Assembly: GCF_017562075.2 (NCBI RefSeq) | Contig: NW_024427757.1 | Coordinates: forward strand, 1 to 64,000 | DNA length: 64,000 nucleotides | Reading direction: 5' to 3' | Source of the DNA: Anopheles merus | Lineage: Eukaryota > Arthropoda > Insecta > Diptera > Culicidae | The notes under the pieces: model-generated | Database searches by the model: none | Told to the model about the DNA's origin: nothing | Seen by the model: only the letters and a program-made list of their open reading frames with translations | Shown: piece after piece, positions 60,992 to 64,000 of the stretch | Position numbering within the stretch: the first letter of the stretch is position 1 | How the letters are laid out: the number at the start of each line of letters is the position of its first letter | Made by a program: the position numbers and the translations under genes

Positions 60992-63941
60992 GTGGCTGAA
61001 GGTAGCTGGTAGCTGATAGATGGAAGCTGGTAGCTGTTAGGCCGTTCCTGCTGCTGAAGGCTGTGTTTTCGCATCCCACCGGAACGCTATGAAGGATCGA
61101 AAGCACGGATTGGATTAATGAAAGTTTGCTGGTAGCTGGTTAGCCGTTCCTGCTGCTGAAGGCTGAGTTTTCGCATCCCACCGGAACGCTATGAAGGATC
61201 GAAAGCACGGTTTGTGTACGTGTTGCGATAAATGGAAGGTTGCTGGTAGCTGGTAGGCCGTTCCTGCTGCTGAAGGTTGTGTTTTCGCATCTCCCCGGAA
61301 CGCCATGAAGGATCGACAGCACGGATTGGATTAATGGAAGGTTGCTGGTAGCTGGTGAGCCGTTCCTGCTGCTGAAGGGCTGTGTTTTCGCATCCCACCG
61401 GAACGCTATGAAGGATCGAAAGCACGGTTTGTGTACGTGTTGCGATAAATGGAAGGTTGCTGGTAGCTGGTAGGCCGTTCCTGCTGCTGAAGGGTTGTGT
61501 TTTCGCATCTCCTCGGAACGCTATGAAGGATCGACAGCACGGATTGGATTAATGGAAGGTTGCTGGTAGCTGGTGAGCCGTTCCTGCTGCTGAAGGGCTG
61601 TGTTTTCGCATCCCACCGGAACGCTATGAAGGATCGAAAGCACGGTTTGTGTACGTGTTGCGATAAATGGAAGGTTGCTGGTAGCTGGTAGCCGTTCCTG
61701 CTGCTGAAGGGTTGTGTTTTCGCATCTCCTCGGAACGCTATGAAGGATCGACAGCACGGATTGGATTAATGAAGGTTGCTGGTAGCTGGTGAGCCGTTCC
61801 TGCTGCTGAAGGGCTGTGTTTTCGCATCCCACCGAACGCTATGAAGGATCGAAAGCACGGTTTGTGTACGTGTTGCGATAAATGGAAGGTTGCTGGTAGC
61901 TGGTAGGCCGTTCCTGCTGCTGAAGGGTTGTGTTTTTCGCATCTCCTCGGAACGCTATGAAGGATCGACAGCACGGATTGGATTAATGGAAGGTTGCTGG
62001 TAGCTGGTGAGCCGTTCCTGCTGCTGAAGGTGTGTTTTTTCGCATCCCACCGGAACGCTATGAAGGATCGAAAGGACGGTTGGGTACGTGTTGGGAAAAT
62101 GGAAGGTTGCTGGTAGCTGGTAGGCCGTTCCTGCTGCTGAAGGGTTGTGTTTTCGCATCCCCCCGGAACGTCATGAAGGAAAGACAGCACGGATTGGATT
62201 AATGGAAGGTGCTGGTAGCTGGTGAGCCGTTCCTGCTGCTGAAGGTGTGTTTTCGCATCCCACCGAACGCTATGAAGGATCGAAAGCACGGTTTGTGTAC
62301 GTGTTGCGATAAATGGAAGGTTGCTGGTAGCTGGTAGGCCGTTCCTGCTGCTGAAGGGTTTGTGTTTTCGCATCCCCCCGGAACGTCATGAAGGAAAGAC
62401 AGCACGGATTGGATTAATGGAAGGTTGCTGGTAGCTGGTGAGCCGTTCCTGCTGCTGAAGGGCTGTGTTTTCGCATCCCACCGGAACGCTATGAAGGATC
62501 GAAAGCACGGATTGATGGAAGGTTGCTGGTAGCTGGTAGGTCGTTCCCGCTGCTGAAGGCTGTGTTTCCGCATCCCTCCGGAACGCCACGGCTCGTGTGT
62601 GTGTGTGTTCGGATTGATGGGGGCTAAAAGTAAAATAATAAATCAAGTTGTTAGCAGCACGGCTCGTCTTCTTGTTAAAGAAGCGAATGAGCTAGACCTC
62701 AAATGCTGTATGAAAATAATTAAAGAAAGAAAAGTCCTCTTGTTCGGATAGATGGGAGGCTTGTCCTCGCCCCTTTTAGGTTGCGATTGGTGGCTACCGT
62801 GGCTTCCAGATTTTTGTCCAACGGTTAGCGGTTTATTTTAGCATTATTTTTATTTATATATTTTTGTTTTTATTGAGTTAAACGAAGCCCGGCCGTATTG
62901 TCGACGTACGTTGAAATAGTTTTGTTTCTCGAAAGAAATTTCCTTCCACGGATCAGCGGTGTTTAGCATTTATTTTATTATCGGCGCGAGGTATTTTATT
63001 ATAGCGGAGTTATTTTATTATAGCGCAGTTATTTTATTATAGCGTAGTTATTTTATTATAGCGGAGTTATTTTATTATCGGACATGTTAGCGTTTTTTGT
63101 TGGTGTGCCTAAATTAATTTAAACTGTATTTGTAATATAACAGGTAGTTTAGCCTATTCATTAATTGTTTTATACGATTCTCATTGAATTTAGCACAGAG
63201 GTTTTAGATTTAGAATATATATTTTTTAATTCAATCTAATAGTTAAGTTCGTTTTGAATTTTACTTTCGAGCTCGAATGGACACTTTGCCAAACTTGTGC
63301 AGTGGTTTAAACCGGGCCTCATCGGTTCATCACGGCTTCCGTCAATTTGTCAATCGCTTTATCCGGATAGCTTCATCCGGAGCGCTTTATCCGGATCTCT
63401 TTATCTTGTTCGCTTTATCCGGTTGGCTTCATCCGTGTGGCTTCATGCGTGTGGCTTCATCCGTGCCGCTTTATCCGGGCATCTGTCAAACTGCCAAACC
63501 GCGTTTAGCCTATTCATTAATTGTTTTATACGATTCTCATTGAATTTAGCACAGAGGTTTTAGATTTAGAATATATATTTTTTAATTCAATTTTAAAGTT
63601 AAGTTCATTTTGAATTTTACTTTCGAGTTCGAATGGACACCTTGCCAAACTTGTCAATCGCTTTATCCGGATAGCTACATCCGGAGCGCTTTATCCGGTT
63701 GGCTTCATCCGTGTCTTTTCATCCATGTCGCTTCATCCGTGTCGCTTTATCCGGGCATCTGTCAAACTGCCAAACCGCGTTTTCGTGCAAAATGAGGCGT
63801 GCTTTTGTTGCAAGAAGAAGAAGGAGGCGTGCTTTTGAGAATGATAATTATAATTACTTTCTTTCGCGTGGTAATAATAATTATAATTACATTATATGTG
63901 TAGTAATCATCTACTTCGTGTTTTATGTGTATTCTTTACAG
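60992..63941 (+). repeat. Satellite unit U20 (2,950 bp)
   Basis: Subarray 60992-62594, spacer 62595-63941. Many G-run losses ('gaaggctg' for 'gaagggctg') and a cluster near 62029-62040 where a G-run is short and the following T-run is long. The spacer after 62730 is essentially the central form. Confidence 0.94.
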
Positions 63942-64000
63942 GTGGCTGAAGGTAGCTGGTAGCTGATAGATGGAAGCTGGTAGCTGTTAGGCCGTTCCTG
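63942..64000 (+). repeat. Start of the following satellite unit U21 (partial)
   Basis: The first 59 bases of the next unit, identical to the start of the central units. The array therefore continues beyond the window. Confidence 0.92.

Larger units (their letters stand above)
1..64000 (+). repeat. Tandem array of a ~2,965-bp higher-order satellite unit
   Basis: The same block recurs head-to-tail across the whole window. I delimited units by the boundary 'attctttacag|gtggctgaag', which appears at 41, 2980, 5928, 8880, 11844, 14809, 17775, 20741, 23705, 26671, 29637, 31872, 40282, 43246, 46208, 49167, 52132, 55096, 58042, 60992 and 63942. Spacing is 2,939-2,966 bp except for U11 (2,235 bp) and U12 (8,410 bp, with an insertion). 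Each unit has a G/T-rich 218-bp dimer subarray followed by an AT-rich spacer with its own minisatellites. Every unit is in the same orientation and the array runs off both window ends. The boundary is a convenience for phasing and not a known biological end. I do not recognise the satellite family. Confidence 0.97.

Noticed and set aside
1..64000. rRNA or tRNA genes, or telomeric TTAGG tandem repeats
   Set aside because: No segment outside the satellite and the LINE exists, I saw no conserved rRNA or tRNA-like block, and isolated 'ttagg' words are not tandem.

Overview
The window is eukaryotic, non-genic repetitive DNA, most likely from an arthropod and probably an insect. The evidence for the host is indirect. 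There is an I-clade-type non-LTR retrotransposon with an insect-style initiator/DPE promoter, and the DNA is a long nested satellite with no bacterial gene organisation. The species cannot be named from this sequence.

Layout. All 64 kb belong to one head-to-tail tandem array. The array enters and leaves the window in mid-array, so neither true edge is seen. The repeat unit is about 2,965 bp. Twenty units are delimited here (U1-U20), plus 40 bp of a preceding unit and 59 bp of a following one. Unit starts are 41, 2980, 5928, 8880, 11844, 14809, 17775, 20741, 23705, 26671, 29637, 31872, 40282, 43246, 46208, 49167, 52132, 55096, 58042, 60992 and 63942. U11 is shortened by about 730 bp. U12 is interrupted by the retrotransposon.

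Each unit has two halves. The first (about 1.6 kb) is 15 monomers of alternating 103 and 115 bp, forming a 218-bp dimer repeat, and it ends in a short GT microsatellite. The second (about 1.35 kb) is an AT-rich spacer. In order it holds a single-copy segment, a 19-bp minisatellite, a duplicated module of 355 and 276 bp that each carry a 14-bp minisatellite (9 and 7 copies), a GAA-rich stretch flanked by a 14-bp direct repeat, and an AT-rich inverted repeat. I see no rRNA, tRNA, CRISPR, telomeric repeat or host protein gene. The many open frames in the array follow from its periodicity.

The retrotransposon (34745-40150, 5,406 bp, plus strand) has an exact 40-bp target-site duplication. It encodes a Gag-like ORF1 with three zinc knuckles and an ORF2 with AP-endonuclease, reverse transcriptase, RNase H and a C-terminal CCHC motif. 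ORF2 is split twice. Each split is explained by one missing A in a homopolymer run, so the element may be young and nearly intact, or it may be under-called in the assembly. ORF1 proteins of this type bind the RNA and ORF2 performs target-primed reverse transcription. The insertion is in only one of twenty near-identical units, so it post-dates the last homogenisation of the array.
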